DNA of 43,438 bases from an uncultured Flavobacterium sp. (GTDB lineage: Bacteria; Bacteroidota; Bacteroidia; Flavobacteriales; Flavobacteriaceae). The DNA is taken from the NCBI RefSeq assembly GCF_937967675.1, contig NZ_CALBSN010000117.1, positions 1 through 43,438 of the forward strand, read 5' to 3'. Shown here in pieces: positions 33,150 through 41,643 of this stretch. Numbering within the stretch: the first letter of the stretch is position 1; each line of letters opens with the position of its first letter. The notes beneath the pieces were generated by a model. That model was not told where the DNA came from. It saw nothing but the letters and a program-made list of their open reading frames with translations, and made no database searches. A program made the translations under genes and the position numbers.

Positions 33150-34247
33150 ATGGCTAAAAGAAATCCAGAAACAACAGCAAGAAATAAAATTATAAATGAG
33201 CTGACAGCCCAACTCCAAGAAATTCACGACGAAGTTTTGAAAGCAACGGGATTTGATAGTGTCCACTCTCTACACGGAAAAATTGGCGGAAAGTTTGACC
33301 AATTTATTGATATAAAAAATGAAGTAATTAGTTCGCCGGAACACTTTATAAGTTTATGGCTTGAAGGATATAAGAAAAACCTAATTGATAGAGGTGCTTA
33401 TGCTGAAAATTCAAATTTGTATGAAACATATAAGCTCCTTCAAAAATATACAATTTTCAAGGACTATCTTTTCATTTTCTTGAAACGTGTTTATTTGAGA
33501 AATTATGAAGCCTTGTCTAAAAAACGCCCTTTAATTGAAGATGCTGAAATTTATATTGGACAGAATAACGCCAATTATGGAATATTAATAACACCTCGTT
33601 TCGCTAATGGCTCATGGGAAAATGACAAAAGCGAAATAAGGCATTTTAAAAAACAATACTGGTCTATTGGACATATTCTTGAAACTGGATTTATAATTCC
33701 GAGCAAGAATGATAAAATGACTTTTAAGGACATACCTGATTACTTAAACTTTTTCGTTAATGTTATTGTAAGAAACTCTGGTTCAAAATATGAAATGGAA
33801 ATTGCAGAACATTACAGAGAGTTTGTTCTTAATCACGAAAGACCTGAAAATATCCCATTACTAATTCCTGAATTTAGATACGAAGGTATTGATGTAATTC
33901 ATAAATATCGATTAGATTATACAATAATCGAACCTAACGACTTAAATAAAATCGGCTTTGAATTATCTCCTTGGTCAACTCACGGACAATTGAATGGAAC
34001 TAAAGGAATGACACAAGCTGAAATAAATGAAAAGGCAAAAAGTAATTTTGAGAAAGAAATGACGAAGCATAAAAATTACTTTAAAAAGCATGCAATATTT
34101 TCTATGATATATACTGACGAAGAACTTAAAGATACTAAAAACATTTTCAACGATATGAAAAAATACCTTGAACCTAAGACTTCTACAACTCAGTTGAAAC
34201 TTCACATATTTGACGATTTCTTTAAAAATGATGTAACAAAAAAATAA
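33150..34247 (+). CDS. 365-aa protein, possible nuclease-like, unknown function
   Basis: Soluble protein of 365 aa with a charged N-terminus and mostly helical first 130 residues. The C-terminal part has HKYRLDYTII (D256) and KIGFELSPW (E271), spaced like the D and E of PD-(D/E)xK nucleases, but no clear Lys follows the Glu. I do not recognise the family firmly. It is the first gene of a likely operon with the DUF6236-like, glycine-zipper and small membrane genes (gaps of 39, 26 and 2 bp). Confidence 0.6.
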   Translation: MAKRNPETTARNKIINELTAQLQEIHDEVLKATGFDSVHSLHGKIGGKFDQFIDIKNEVISSPEHFISLWLEGYKKNLIDRGAYAENSNLYETYKLLQKYTIFKDYLFIFLKRVYLRNYEALSKKRPLIEDAEIYIGQNNANYGILITPRFANGSWENDKSEIRHFKKQYWSIGHILETGFIIPSKNDKMTFKDIPDYLNFFVNVIVRNSGSKYEMEIAEHYREFVLNHERPENIPLLIPEFRYEGIDVIHKYRLDYTIIEPNDLNKIGFELSPWSTHGQLNGTKGMTQAEINEKAKSNFEKEMTKHKNYFKKHAIFSMIYTDEELKDTKNIFNDMKKYLEPKTSTTQLKLHIFDDFFKNDVTKK

Positions 34248-34286
34248 ATAAAAACTACCAATAACTTGCAAAATATTAAAAAATAA

Positions 34287-35270
34287 ATGGAACCATTAAT
34301 ATATTATCCAACTTTCGAACCTCCATCTGACATTTGGTTAAAATTTTCATTATTATACTTTGACAACTTTAAACCAATTGTTCCTTACAATAGACGACAT
34401 TTAATAAGTGAAAATTTCAGACGAATTGAAAATGAAACTGACCTTATCACACTTTATGCTCCTGATTATGAAGATGGATACAGAGCATCACTTCAGGCAA
34501 TTGAAGAAGTAAACAAAATATTAAATAATAACTATGATAGAAGTTCTCTATTCAGAAAAACAAATATTTTAAGAAACTGGAATAACCCAAGCAATTGGAA
34601 CTTTCATGTATTTAGTGAGAAATTCTCTGACAATTGGTTATATTATTGTGAAAGCAATAATATTGGACAAAGAACCAGAGACGGCATTATGTTGCCTGAG
34701 GAACTTGCTTTCTTATTCATGACCTATTTGGCCAAAGAAATTGCCTTTAAAGAAACCGCAGCAATTATTACAGATAACAATCGGTTTGACAATTTTACAA
34801 ATTATTCGAGAGCTACTACTCCATCAATTGAAAGAAGAACAAAATTTGCAAAAGGTTTATTTAATATTATTGTTCCAAAAAATTTGGCAGACATTCCGCT
34901 TGAACGTCTGATAGAATTTAGAAATAAAAATAGACATTTAATAACTTCTTTTAATCAAGAGTTGGACAATGTTCAAAACAGAATTGGAGAAGGTTACACT
35001 CATCAGGATTTTATTGACCGTTATAACAACATATATTCAGAGTATAGTGGTGAAATCCTAACACAAGGAATTGGCATTGCCTCAATTCCTTTAGCGGCAT
35101 ACATTCTAATTCAAAATCCTCAAGCAACTACCCCTGAATATGTTAAGGAGATTTTAGGTGGTCTAGGAGTAATTTTAGGTGGCGGTTATGCTCTAAATAA
35201 AGTACTAAAAGAAACACAAACTAAAAGATATTGCAAAAAGTATATGACAAACCTTGAACGGCTAAGATGA
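34287..35270 (+). CDS. DUF6236-like protein
   Basis: 327-aa protein opening MEPLIYYPTFEPPSDIWLKF and LLYFDNFKPIVPYNRR, the start typical of DUF6236 proteins. Function unknown. The middle is charged and helical. Residues about 250-305 turn hydrophobic and glycine-rich (QGIGIASIPLAAYILI, GGLGVILGGGYAL), which suggests membrane association at the C-terminus. The gene order with a glycine-zipper protein next to it suggests that both touch the membrane. Confidence 0.65.
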   Translation: MEPLIYYPTFEPPSDIWLKFSLLYFDNFKPIVPYNRRHLISENFRRIENETDLITLYAPDYEDGYRASLQAIEEVNKILNNNYDRSSLFRKTNILRNWNNPSNWNFHVFSEKFSDNWLYYCESNNIGQRTRDGIMLPEELAFLFMTYLAKEIAFKETAAIITDNNRFDNFTNYSRATTPSIERRTKFAKGLFNIIVPKNLADIPLERLIEFRNKNRHLITSFNQELDNVQNRIGEGYTHQDFIDRYNNIYSEYSGEILTQGIGIASIPLAAYILIQNPQATTPEYVKEILGGLGVILGGGYALNKVLKETQTKRYCKKYMTNLERLR

Positions 35271-35296
35271 ATGAAACAATTGAAAAACTATAATTA

Positions 35297-35605
35297 ATGA
35301 AATTATTTATCAAAAGAGGAAATCAAAAAATCTATATCCGGAGTTCAGCGAAAACAAGAACAGAACTAATAAGACAAGTCAGAGGAAGAAATTTTACTGT
35401 AAATGGTGTAAGATATAATATAAATCAAGTTTTTGCTGAAAAAGAGGGCTCTAATACTATCGTAGCTGGTCTTGTCGGTGGAACTTTGGGTCTATTAGGT
35501 GGACCTGTTGGCTTTATAACTGGAGCCACACTTGGTGGACTCATTGGAAATTCATCAGAAAAAAAAGAAGAAACTGATGTTAAACATTTTAATCAAAGTA
35601 AGTGA
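35297..35605 (+). CDS. small glycine-zipper membrane protein
   Basis: 102-aa protein: a basic N-terminal domain (about 1-48, RGNQKIYIRSSAKTRTELIR) followed by a glycine-zipper double helix (about 53-85, GLVGGTLGLLGGPVGFITG) and a charged tail. Glycine zippers pack helices in membranes and occur in pore-forming or membrane-anchoring peptides. It overlaps no gene but ends 2 bp before the next ATG. Role unknown. Confidence 0.65.
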   Translation: MKLFIKRGNQKIYIRSSAKTRTELIRQVRGRNFTVNGVRYNINQVFAEKEGSNTIVAGLVGGTLGLLGGPVGFITGATLGGLIGNSSEKKEETDVKHFNQSK

Positions 35606-35607
35606 TT

Positions 35608-36084
35608 ATGAAAAAAATAAATATTACTTATTTAATCGTTTTTACATTTATTTTTCTTACATCTTTTGTGGTAAGAAATAATCAATCAGAATTATTATCA
35701 ATTATTAAATTAATTCTAGATTCTAGCATTGTATTTTTTTCAATATCAACAATTATTTTCATAGTTACTCTTCTACATAAATGGAGATTTAATGAACTAA
35801 ACCTTAACGAACTGTCGGATTCAAAAAAATATAGAAATACTCTTTCTGAAATAATTTCAGCAATTACAGAACCATCAACATTCATTTGCTCTGTTTCTAT
35901 TTTAAAAGGTTTAATTCTAGATTATTTTTATAATGACACCTATTTCGTGAAATTTGATCAACCTGAAAAAATTTTTCTTCTTATTGCTGCCTTCTATTTT
36001 TTTATAAGTTCTTTTTTGGAAATTAAAGAGAATTTCTTTGAATTAATATTGAAAACGTCAGAAGTTGAAACAACACAACATTAA
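35608..36084 (+). CDS. three- to four-helix membrane protein, unknown function
   Basis: 158-aa protein with hydrophobic segments at about 5-22, 30-58 and 120-137. Start MKKINITY (35608) lies 2 bp after the previous stop; a GTG six bases upstream overlaps that stop and is not used. No family recognised. Last gene of the 33.1-36.1 kb set. Confidence 0.55.
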   Translation: MKKINITYLIVFTFIFLTSFVVRNNQSELLSIIKLILDSSIVFFSISTIIFIVTLLHKWRFNELNLNELSDSKKYRNTLSEIISAITEPSTFICSVSILKGLILDYFYNDTYFVKFDQPEKIFLLIAAFYFFISSFLEIKENFFELILKTSEVETTQH

Positions 36085-36384
36085 AAGCTAATAATAACAA
36101 AAGCTAATGTTTCAAAAACAGTAAATATTTAAAATTAAATCAAAATTTATAAAATAACTTGATTTCTATTTATAAATAAACAAATAAAACACCGTAATAT
36201 TTTTGCCCAAAACACCGTAATAATATTAACTGTTGTTGTTTTTAATTGCGTGAAATTAGAATAGTCTAACAAAGATAAAAACAATTAACATCATTTAAGT
36301 CATTCAAAGTTCAATTATTATTAATAACTTCAAACTAGCTCAAAATTATCTAAAAAATAAACAGAAATATAAATCCAAAAAAAA
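36085..36384. other. AT-rich intergenic region with copy 2 of the 36-bp element
   Basis: 300 bp; contains the element at 36191-36226. Nothing else recognisable and no small frame worth calling. Confidence 0.5.
36191..36226. repeat. 36-bp element, copy 2
   Basis: 34 of 36 positions match 32959-32994. Lies 158 bp before the ATG of the exported 151-aa protein, almost the same distance as copy 1 from its gene, while the sequence between element and gene is unrelated. Confidence 0.85.
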
Positions 36385-36840
36385 ATGAAAACATACAAAA
36401 ATTTCTTTACAACTTTAGTTTTTACAATTCTAATATCAATCACTAGTTCTTTTGCGCAAACAACCCAAGAAGAATATAATTACATAACCAAAGGATATAA
36501 AGTCCAATTAGAAAGTGGGCTTGATATGAAAAAAGGGTATTCATTTAAGGATTTGGGAAATTCTACAGTTACTAGCGGTTATGAAAAAAGAACAACTGAA
36601 TTTAAGGCTCTTTTAAAAGAAGGACAATCAAAACCTGTTGCAATAATGATGATATACAGAAGAACCGATATTGCAAATGGAGCTGTAATATATGTTTGCA
36701 TTCCTGGTCCTGACGCCCCAAAAGAAATCTGGCAACAAACTATGGATTTCGTATCAGCAAACTTCAAAAATAATGATACAATGTTACAAACCATAATTTG
36801 GGGTTTAATGAATTTTGGCTCAAAAGAGGCTTCAAAATAA
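36385..36840 (+). CDS. small exported protein, unknown function
   Basis: 151-aa protein with a clear signal peptide (about 1-24, ending ITSSFAQ). The mature part of about 127 residues has no cysteine pair and no lipobox; one stretch (AIMMIYRRTDIANGAVIYVCIPG) looks like paired strands. No family recognised. Single gene with the 36-bp element upstream. Confidence 0.6.
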   Translation: MKTYKNFFTTLVFTILISITSSFAQTTQEEYNYITKGYKVQLESGLDMKKGYSFKDLGNSTVTSGYEKRTTEFKALLKEGQSKPVAIMMIYRRTDIANGAVIYVCIPGPDAPKEIWQQTMDFVSANFKNNDTMLQTIIWGLMNFGSKEASK

Positions 36841-36967
36841 AAACAATACTAATAAACATAAACTAATAACTCATTTTAAAATAAAGTTATAATTTAATTT
36901 TTATCAAATTATAACTTAAATCAAAAATAGTGTTTACGATTATTTTTAAATACTCATAAATTAAATC

Positions 36968-37174
36968 ATGACAACAAATACATTTACAATTCCAGACTCA
37001 TATCAAAATAAAAAAATAATAGTCAACCAATTGATCAATAAACATGAAGGTGATTATACTACTTTTGAAACTAAAGATGGTACAGCTTATTCTGTAGATT
37101 TTGAAAACAATGCAGAATCTTCAAAATTCATGGAAAAATTAAACGCATTAATTCCAGATTTGTTTAAATATTAA
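36968..37174 (+). CDS. 68-aa protein, unknown function
   Basis: Small soluble protein, slightly acidic, with a hydrophobic C-terminus (MEKLNALIPDLFKY). It lies 90 bp before the PLD gene in the same direction. Could be an immunity or antitoxin-like partner, but nothing in the sequence proves it. Confidence 0.5.
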   Translation: MTTNTFTIPDSYQNKKIIVNQLINKHEGDYTTFETKDGTAYSVDFENNAESSKFMEKLNALIPDLFKY

Positions 37175-37264
37175 AACAAATGATCAGAACAAAGAATCAA
37201 ATTAAAATTCACTTTAAATTTTAAGATTTACAATCGTTTATTTTTATCTGAAAATTATAAAAAA

Positions 37265-38122
37265 ATGAACAAATTTATTACTGGTGAAAACCTTGAAAAT
37301 GCAGTTTATGAAATAATATGGGAGGCAAAAAAAAACCTTATAATTGTGTCTCCATTTATAAAACTTGATGACTATTTCAAAAGATTATTTAATAATCATA
37401 TCAACAACCCAAAATTACATATATTAATTGTATTTGGTAAAAATGAAAACGAAAAAAACAAAAGTTTAAGTAATGAAGATTTTAACTATTTTAAAAAGTT
37501 TCTCAATATAAGTATTGTTTATGTTCCTAATTTACATGCTAAATATTACGGAAATGAGAAAAAAGGAGTAATTACATCTATAAACTTATACGATTATTCT
37601 TTTAAAAATAATATAGAATTTGGTGTTTACTCTGAACTTAATCTTTTAAGTAAATATAGAAAGAATGCCGATAATGACGCATGGCAAACATGCTATAATC
37701 TTGCAGAAAAAAGTGAAGCAATTTTTATTAAACGACCTGTATACGAAAAGAAAATACTCAGCCCTATTTTAGGAAAAAATTATGTGAAATCGGACATTTT
37801 ACATGACATTACGTCAATCTTTTTTTCTTCATTTGATAGTATCAAACAATATCAAATAAAAACTTTGAATGATTTTGATTCTGAATTAGATTTAGGATCA
37901 ATGACTAAATTAAGACCATATAGAGAAGTGATTGAAATACAAACAATTGGATATTGCATAAGAACTGGTGATAAAATTGCATATAATCCAAACAAGCCAT
38001 ATTCAAATAAATCATACAGAAGTTGGGCATCCTTTAGAAACGAAAACTATCCAGAAAATTTTTGTCATAAAACAGGTAAACGTTCAAACGGAAAAACATC
38101 AATGAAAAAACCAATACTCTAA
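37265..38122 (+). CDS. phospholipase D-like protein with C-terminal zinc-ribbon-like tail
   Basis: 285-aa protein. Residues 1-150 form a PLD half-domain: IIVSPFIKLDDYF, then the H91-x-K93 motif in LHAKYYGNEKKGVITSINL (HxK with the downstream Asn in TSINL). One HxK only, so it should dimerise. The C-terminus (about 235-280) has GYCIRTG and NFCHKTGK, a Cys-x-x-Thr/Cys pair like a degenerate zinc ribbon. PLD-like proteins of this build serve as nucleases in restriction and defence loci. Activity here is inferred. Confidence 0.75.
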   Translation: MNKFITGENLENAVYEIIWEAKKNLIIVSPFIKLDDYFKRLFNNHINNPKLHILIVFGKNENEKNKSLSNEDFNYFKKFLNISIVYVPNLHAKYYGNEKKGVITSINLYDYSFKNNIEFGVYSELNLLSKYRKNADNDAWQTCYNLAEKSEAIFIKRPVYEKKILSPILGKNYVKSDILHDITSIFFSSFDSIKQYQIKTLNDFDSELDLGSMTKLRPYREVIEIQTIGYCIRTGDKIAYNPNKPYSNKSYRSWASFRNENYPENFCHKTGKRSNGKTSMKKPIL

Positions 38123-38149
38123 ATAGTTAATAGTATTATAATCAAAATC

Positions 38150-39451
38150 ATGGATACCAAAGCTGAACAATATTATCCGAGCTACACTTTCAAACCTGAA
38201 AATCGGGATGTTGTCTTATTGGAATTTGAAGAAGCTCAAAAAATAGCAAACAGTCAAACAAAAGTTTATGGACAAGTAACCAATATACTTTTAGCTGTTA
38301 TAACTGTTTTAATCCCATTATTCTTTAGTCAAGAAAAAGAAACTAATCAAACATTTAATATAATAAAAGAAAATGCATTATTCTTTTCAACTATTATTTT
38401 TTTATTTGGTGCATTGTTGTTGCGTTATTTTGTAGACTTACAAAAACAAATAACAATCAACGGAAGAAAATTAGTTACACTTAGAACAATGCTGGGTTTA
38501 GATTACGGTCATATACATTTAACGCTTCCTAATTGGCGTGTTGAAGGCGCTACAAATCCTTTTACAATAAAATATTTCAACGGATGGCTAATGTTTCAAA
38601 GCATGCCCTTTTGGGTTCTAACCATTGGAGTAAATGCTATTTGGTGGTTAACTACTAAGGATAGAAATGTACATTCAATTTCAATAAATGATACGCCCCT
38701 ATTTACAATATCTTGGCTAACAGGCAATGTAATTATCACAATAACTTATTTACTAGTTTTTAGACGAAACTTAAATGATACACACGAAACAAGCTTTCTT
38801 AACATTGGAAGATTTATTGCTAGTCTTATGCGTTTTAAACTAGTCGAAAATTTTGAATACACAATTTATAGAGCAAAACTCGAAGTTTTTGAAATGTCTC
38901 GTTTAAATGTAAACTTCGAAAACTTAAAATCTATACTTATAGACATTGAAGATAAATGTTTTTACACCAATAAAGGAGTTTCTATTAAAGCACTTCTTAG
39001 AGGTGCAATTAGTCAAATTAAATATTTAAAAAAAGTATTTCACCTCATTGAAAGTGGTGGTTCAACAATAACTATGCAATTAGCCAGGACATTATTTATA
39101 CCTTCAAATCAAAACAAATACATAAGAAAAATATTTGAAATTTGGATTGCAATTTGGTTAAATAGAAAATTTACAAAACAAGAGATTTTAAACTTATATA
39201 TAGTTTCTGTTCGCTATGATTATGCGGTAATGGGGTTATCAAAAGCAATTAAACATTTTTATGGAAACATAAATAAAAAAATATTAACTCCTGAAGAAAG
39301 CTTTGTTTTAGTTGAAAGACTTTCAAATGTTACAGGTACTCATAAACAAGAAAGAATTAACTATTTAATTAACAAGTCAACCGTTGAATTAGACCTATCT
39401 AAAATCAATCGCATTTATCAAACCTTAAAAGAACAAAAAAAAATTAAATAG
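38150..39451 (+). CDS. polytopic membrane domain fused to a transglycosylase (GT51) domain
   Basis: 433-aa protein. The first about 210 residues hold four hydrophobic helices (about 46-62, 80-98, 150-168, 180-200) around a soluble loop. From about 255 the GT51 peptidoglycan glycosyltransferase motifs appear in order: IEDKCFYTNKGV (catalytic E267), GGSTITMQLAR (S305-Q310) and LNRKFTKQEILNLYI. GT51 enzymes polymerise lipid II into glycan strands. No penicillin-binding transpeptidase follows, and the N-terminal part is not the usual single anchor. It lies 28 bp after the PLD gene. Confidence 0.8.
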   Translation: MDTKAEQYYPSYTFKPENRDVVLLEFEEAQKIANSQTKVYGQVTNILLAVITVLIPLFFSQEKETNQTFNIIKENALFFSTIIFLFGALLLRYFVDLQKQITINGRKLVTLRTMLGLDYGHIHLTLPNWRVEGATNPFTIKYFNGWLMFQSMPFWVLTIGVNAIWWLTTKDRNVHSISINDTPLFTISWLTGNVIITITYLLVFRRNLNDTHETSFLNIGRFIASLMRFKLVENFEYTIYRAKLEVFEMSRLNVNFENLKSILIDIEDKCFYTNKGVSIKALLRGAISQIKYLKKVFHLIESGGSTITMQLARTLFIPSNQNKYIRKIFEIWIAIWLNRKFTKQEILNLYIVSVRYDYAVMGLSKAIKHFYGNINKKILTPEESFVLVERLSNVTGTHKQERINYLINKSTVELDLSKINRIYQTLKEQKKIK

Positions 39452-39564
39452 CTTTCCACCGCGATACAAGGTATAATTATTAAGTTTGATGTAGGAGATT
39501 TTATTTTAAATTATAATATTTGTTGAGTAAAAACATTCTATTTAACATAAATAATAAAATACTC

Positions 39565-39597
39565 AATTCGGGAATATTAGTATTCAATTCGGGAATT
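39565..39597 (+). promoter_or_regulatory. paired AATTCNNGAATT sites upstream of rteC
   Basis: AATTCGGGAATA (39565-39576) and AATTCGGGAATT (39586-39597), 21 bp apart, i.e. two helical turns on the same DNA face. They end about 38 bp before the -7 box. Same palindrome as at 16363-16374 and 41464-41497. Confidence 0.65.
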
Positions 39598-39634
39598 GCA
39601 ATAAACACTATTTTTTTTAACACTTTTACTCTTT

Positions 39635-39642
39635 TAGATTTG
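39635..39642 (+). promoter_or_regulatory. -7 promoter box of rteC
   Basis: TAGATTTG, exact TAnnTTTG match, 25 nt before the ATG. No TTTG at the -33 position, so the promoter may need the activator presumed to bind the paired palindromes. Confidence 0.5.
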
Positions 39643-39667
39643 TCAAACAACCAAATCTAAAACTGAA

Positions 39668-40501
39668 ATGAAAAACTTCACAAATAGACTATTAATTGAA
39701 TTAGAAAATCAATTAGAAGAAAACCAAACTATTGAAGATGATCCAATAAAAAAATTTGAAGTGGCTATTGAGTATGTTGTCATTTCATTAGAAAAATTAA
39801 AAGCATTTTTTAAAAATTATAACCTAAATAATAAACAAGATGAAATCTATTTCTTTAAAGAAATCAAACCACAATTTACAAGTAAATTAATTTACTATAA
39901 TGAGATTTACAATATTGAAATAAATAAACCCATAGGTGATGAAAAAAGAATAAGAAAATACTATTCTAAAGAAATAAAAAAACTTAAAAACTTTTTTACA
40001 AAAAATAAAGAGTTCTACAAATATTACAGAACAAAAAACACCTGCCTTGATAAAAAATATTTCTTAAGAAAAAAATACGATATAAAACTCACATTGGAAA
40101 GTTATTACTTCCAATCAGATCCAGTCTTTTCTACCACACACGATTACTTGATCGCTAAACTTATAGCAAACGAAAAAATCATTATTTTTCTTGAAAACAA
40201 ACTAAATAACCAAACAGCTAATATTACCAAAAAAAATGATAAAAACATTTTGAAATGGACTGGAACAAAAGTGGCATTAGTTGAACTCGTATATGCATTA
40301 CATAACGAAAAAATCATCAACAATGGAAATATAAGTTTAAATGAATGTATAAAAGCAGTTGAAAATTTTTTCAACACCGAAATAAAACAACATAATCGAA
40401 TCTTCCTTGAAATAAGAAATCGAAAAACAATTGATAAAACAAACTTCATAAATTCTCTTCAAGTCAATCTAAATAATAAAATAAATCAATTAGATGAATA
40501 A
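39668..40501 (+). CDS. rteC: RteC family regulator
   Basis: 277-aa protein. The C-terminal region KVALVELVYALHNEKIINNG...AVENFFNTEIKQHNRIFLEIRNRKTIDKTNFINSL is the RteC-domain pattern. In CTnDOT, RteC activates the excision operon. Here it lies 2.9 kb before an excisionase-type HTH gene, consistent with that job. The N-terminal 150 residues are charged and helical. It is preceded by paired palindromes. Confidence 0.85.
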   Translation: MKNFTNRLLIELENQLEENQTIEDDPIKKFEVAIEYVVISLEKLKAFFKNYNLNNKQDEIYFFKEIKPQFTSKLIYYNEIYNIEINKPIGDEKRIRKYYSKEIKKLKNFFTKNKEFYKYYRTKNTCLDKKYFLRKKYDIKLTLESYYFQSDPVFSTTHDYLIAKLIANEKIIIFLENKLNNQTANITKKNDKNILKWTGTKVALVELVYALHNEKIINNGNISLNECIKAVENFFNTEIKQHNRIFLEIRNRKTIDKTNFINSLQVNLNNKINQLDE

Positions 40502-40517
40502 TATAAACTGTAGACAA

Positions 40518-40568
40518 AAGCAGTCTAAAAAAATACTCTAATTAAAGATATACCTCTTTAGACTGCTT
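40518..40568. terminator. bidirectional terminator between rteC and the lipoprotein gene
   Basis: 12-bp perfect stem AAGCAGTCTAAA (40518-40529) / TTTAGACTGCTT (40557-40568) with a 27-nt loop, between convergent genes. Confidence 0.75.
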
Positions 40569-40577
40569 ATTTAATTG

Positions 40578-41309
40578 TTAATTAGTCAAAATTCCACATA
40601 CTAATGAAGATGTTAATCCATTTTCAATTCCATTTGAAGAACCAACAATATTACCTAATAAATTAGTTATTAAAGAGTCCCAATCAGGATCTGAGTTCCT
40701 CTTAGGTCTACGTTTACTCTCATAAGCACTAAATCGAGCAATTGAAGTAGTACTTAAAATGATAGCTTTGTCTGATGCTAATAAATCGTTAGAATTTATT
40801 ATTTGATCCTCAAAAAGAAAAATATAGTCTAAAACTGGACCACTCTCAATGTTCTTGTCAAAATGAAAATTAAAATCAATAAGAAAGGTTTTCATCTTAT
40901 TTTTGGCAATATTCGAAAGAGAAGAGTTTGCTAAGAAAGTGTCAATACATAAAGTCTCACAAGCCAATAGATTTGAGACTGCAGTTACTCCTTGAAAAGA
41001 ATAAGGAGCAGTAAAATGACTTTTGAAACTACCATTTTGATTGGCTAGTGTTTCCACTTTTGTAATAACATTTGAAAGTGTTAAAGAATCGTTTTTCTGT
41101 GCATAAAATTCTAAATAAAGCTCATAATGTAATTGACCTACATAATCATAAGAATTAGCTGGGTTAAAAGGCATAGCTGGGTCGTTACTGGAAATTTTAT
41201 TAGTATTCAATAAATTAGATTGAGTTGAATTTAACATATCAACTTCAGAAGTTTCACTGCAAGAAAATAATAAGAAAATAGATAGAATGCATAAATAAAA
41301 TAATTTCAT
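40578..41309 (-). CDS. putative lipoprotein, unknown function
   Basis: 243-aa protein starting MKLFYLCILSIFLLFSC, lipobox LLFSC with Cys17, so lipid-anchored. The rest is soluble and mostly helical, with two close cysteines (LLACETLCID). The C-terminus is glycine/serine-rich and ends in SSLVCGILTN. No family recognised. Divergent from the TPR-AraC gene and controlled from the same intergenic region, so the pair may work together as surface component and regulator. Confidence 0.7.
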   Translation of the reverse strand: MKLFYLCILSIFLLFSCSETSEVDMLNSTQSNLLNTNKISSNDPAMPFNPANSYDYVGQLHYELYLEFYAQKNDSLTLSNVITKVETLANQNGSFKSHFTAPYSFQGVTAVSNLLACETLCIDTFLANSSLSNIAKNKMKTFLIDFNFHFDKNIESGPVLDYIFLFEDQIINSNDLLASDKAIILSTTSIARFSAYESKRRPKRNSDPDWDSLITNLLGNIVGSSNGIENGLTSSLVCGILTN

Positions 41310-41418
41310 GATGTTTAATTTTTTGATAATACTGATTACTTGTTTTCATCAGTTCATCTTGCCCGGGTAAGCTGAACTAGGTTGGATGTATAGCTTATAA
41401 ATCCTATTGAATTCGAGA

Positions 41419-41450
41419 CAAAACTATCCTACAATTTCAGCCTCCGCAAA
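41419..41450 (-). promoter_or_regulatory. promoter of the lipoprotein gene
   Basis: Minus strand: TTTG (41450-41447), 20 nt, TAGTTTTG (41426-41419). Identical -7 box and spacing to the PAS-AraC promoter. It leaves a leader of about 100 nt. Confidence 0.6.
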
Positions 41451-41463
41451 CCATGATAAGTGC

Positions 41464-41497
41464 AATTCACGAATTAAACAACTTAAATTCCCGAATT
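41464..41497 (-). promoter_or_regulatory. paired AATTCNNGAATT sites at the lipoprotein promoter
   Basis: AATTCACGAATT (41464-41475) and AATTCCCGAATT (41486-41497), 22 bp apart. The repeats extend by AAACAA on one side, so each unit is an 18-bp direct repeat. The near edge is 13 bp from the lipoprotein -33 element, about as at rteC. Confidence 0.65.
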
Positions 41498-41569
41498 AAA
41501 CAATTCAAAAAAGTTATTTTTATTATGCACTTTAATCGATTGTTTTATTTATTGTTAATTTTTTTGAAT

Positions 41570-41577
41570 TAAATTTG
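41570..41577 (+). promoter_or_regulatory. -7 promoter box of the TPR-AraC gene
   Basis: TAAATTTG, exact TAnnTTTG match, with a TTG at 41552-41554 (15-nt spacing, slightly short). Start codon 67 nt downstream. Confidence 0.4.
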
Positions 41578-41643
41578 CTAGTAAAAGCCTACAAATCTTA
41601 CTAATCTATACTAATTAAGATTAAACAACACTAACAATGTAAA

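Larger units (their letters stand above)
39452..39667. other. intergenic region upstream of rteC
   Basis: 216 bp with no gene. Contains the paired palindromes (39565-39597) and the rteC -7 box. Confidence 0.5.
41310..41643. other. divergent regulatory region of the lipoprotein and TPR-AraC genes
   Basis: 334 bp without a gene. From left: untranslated leader of the lipoprotein gene, its promoter (41419-41450), paired palindromes (41464-41497), and the promoter box of the TPR-AraC gene (41570-41577). Confidence 0.6.
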
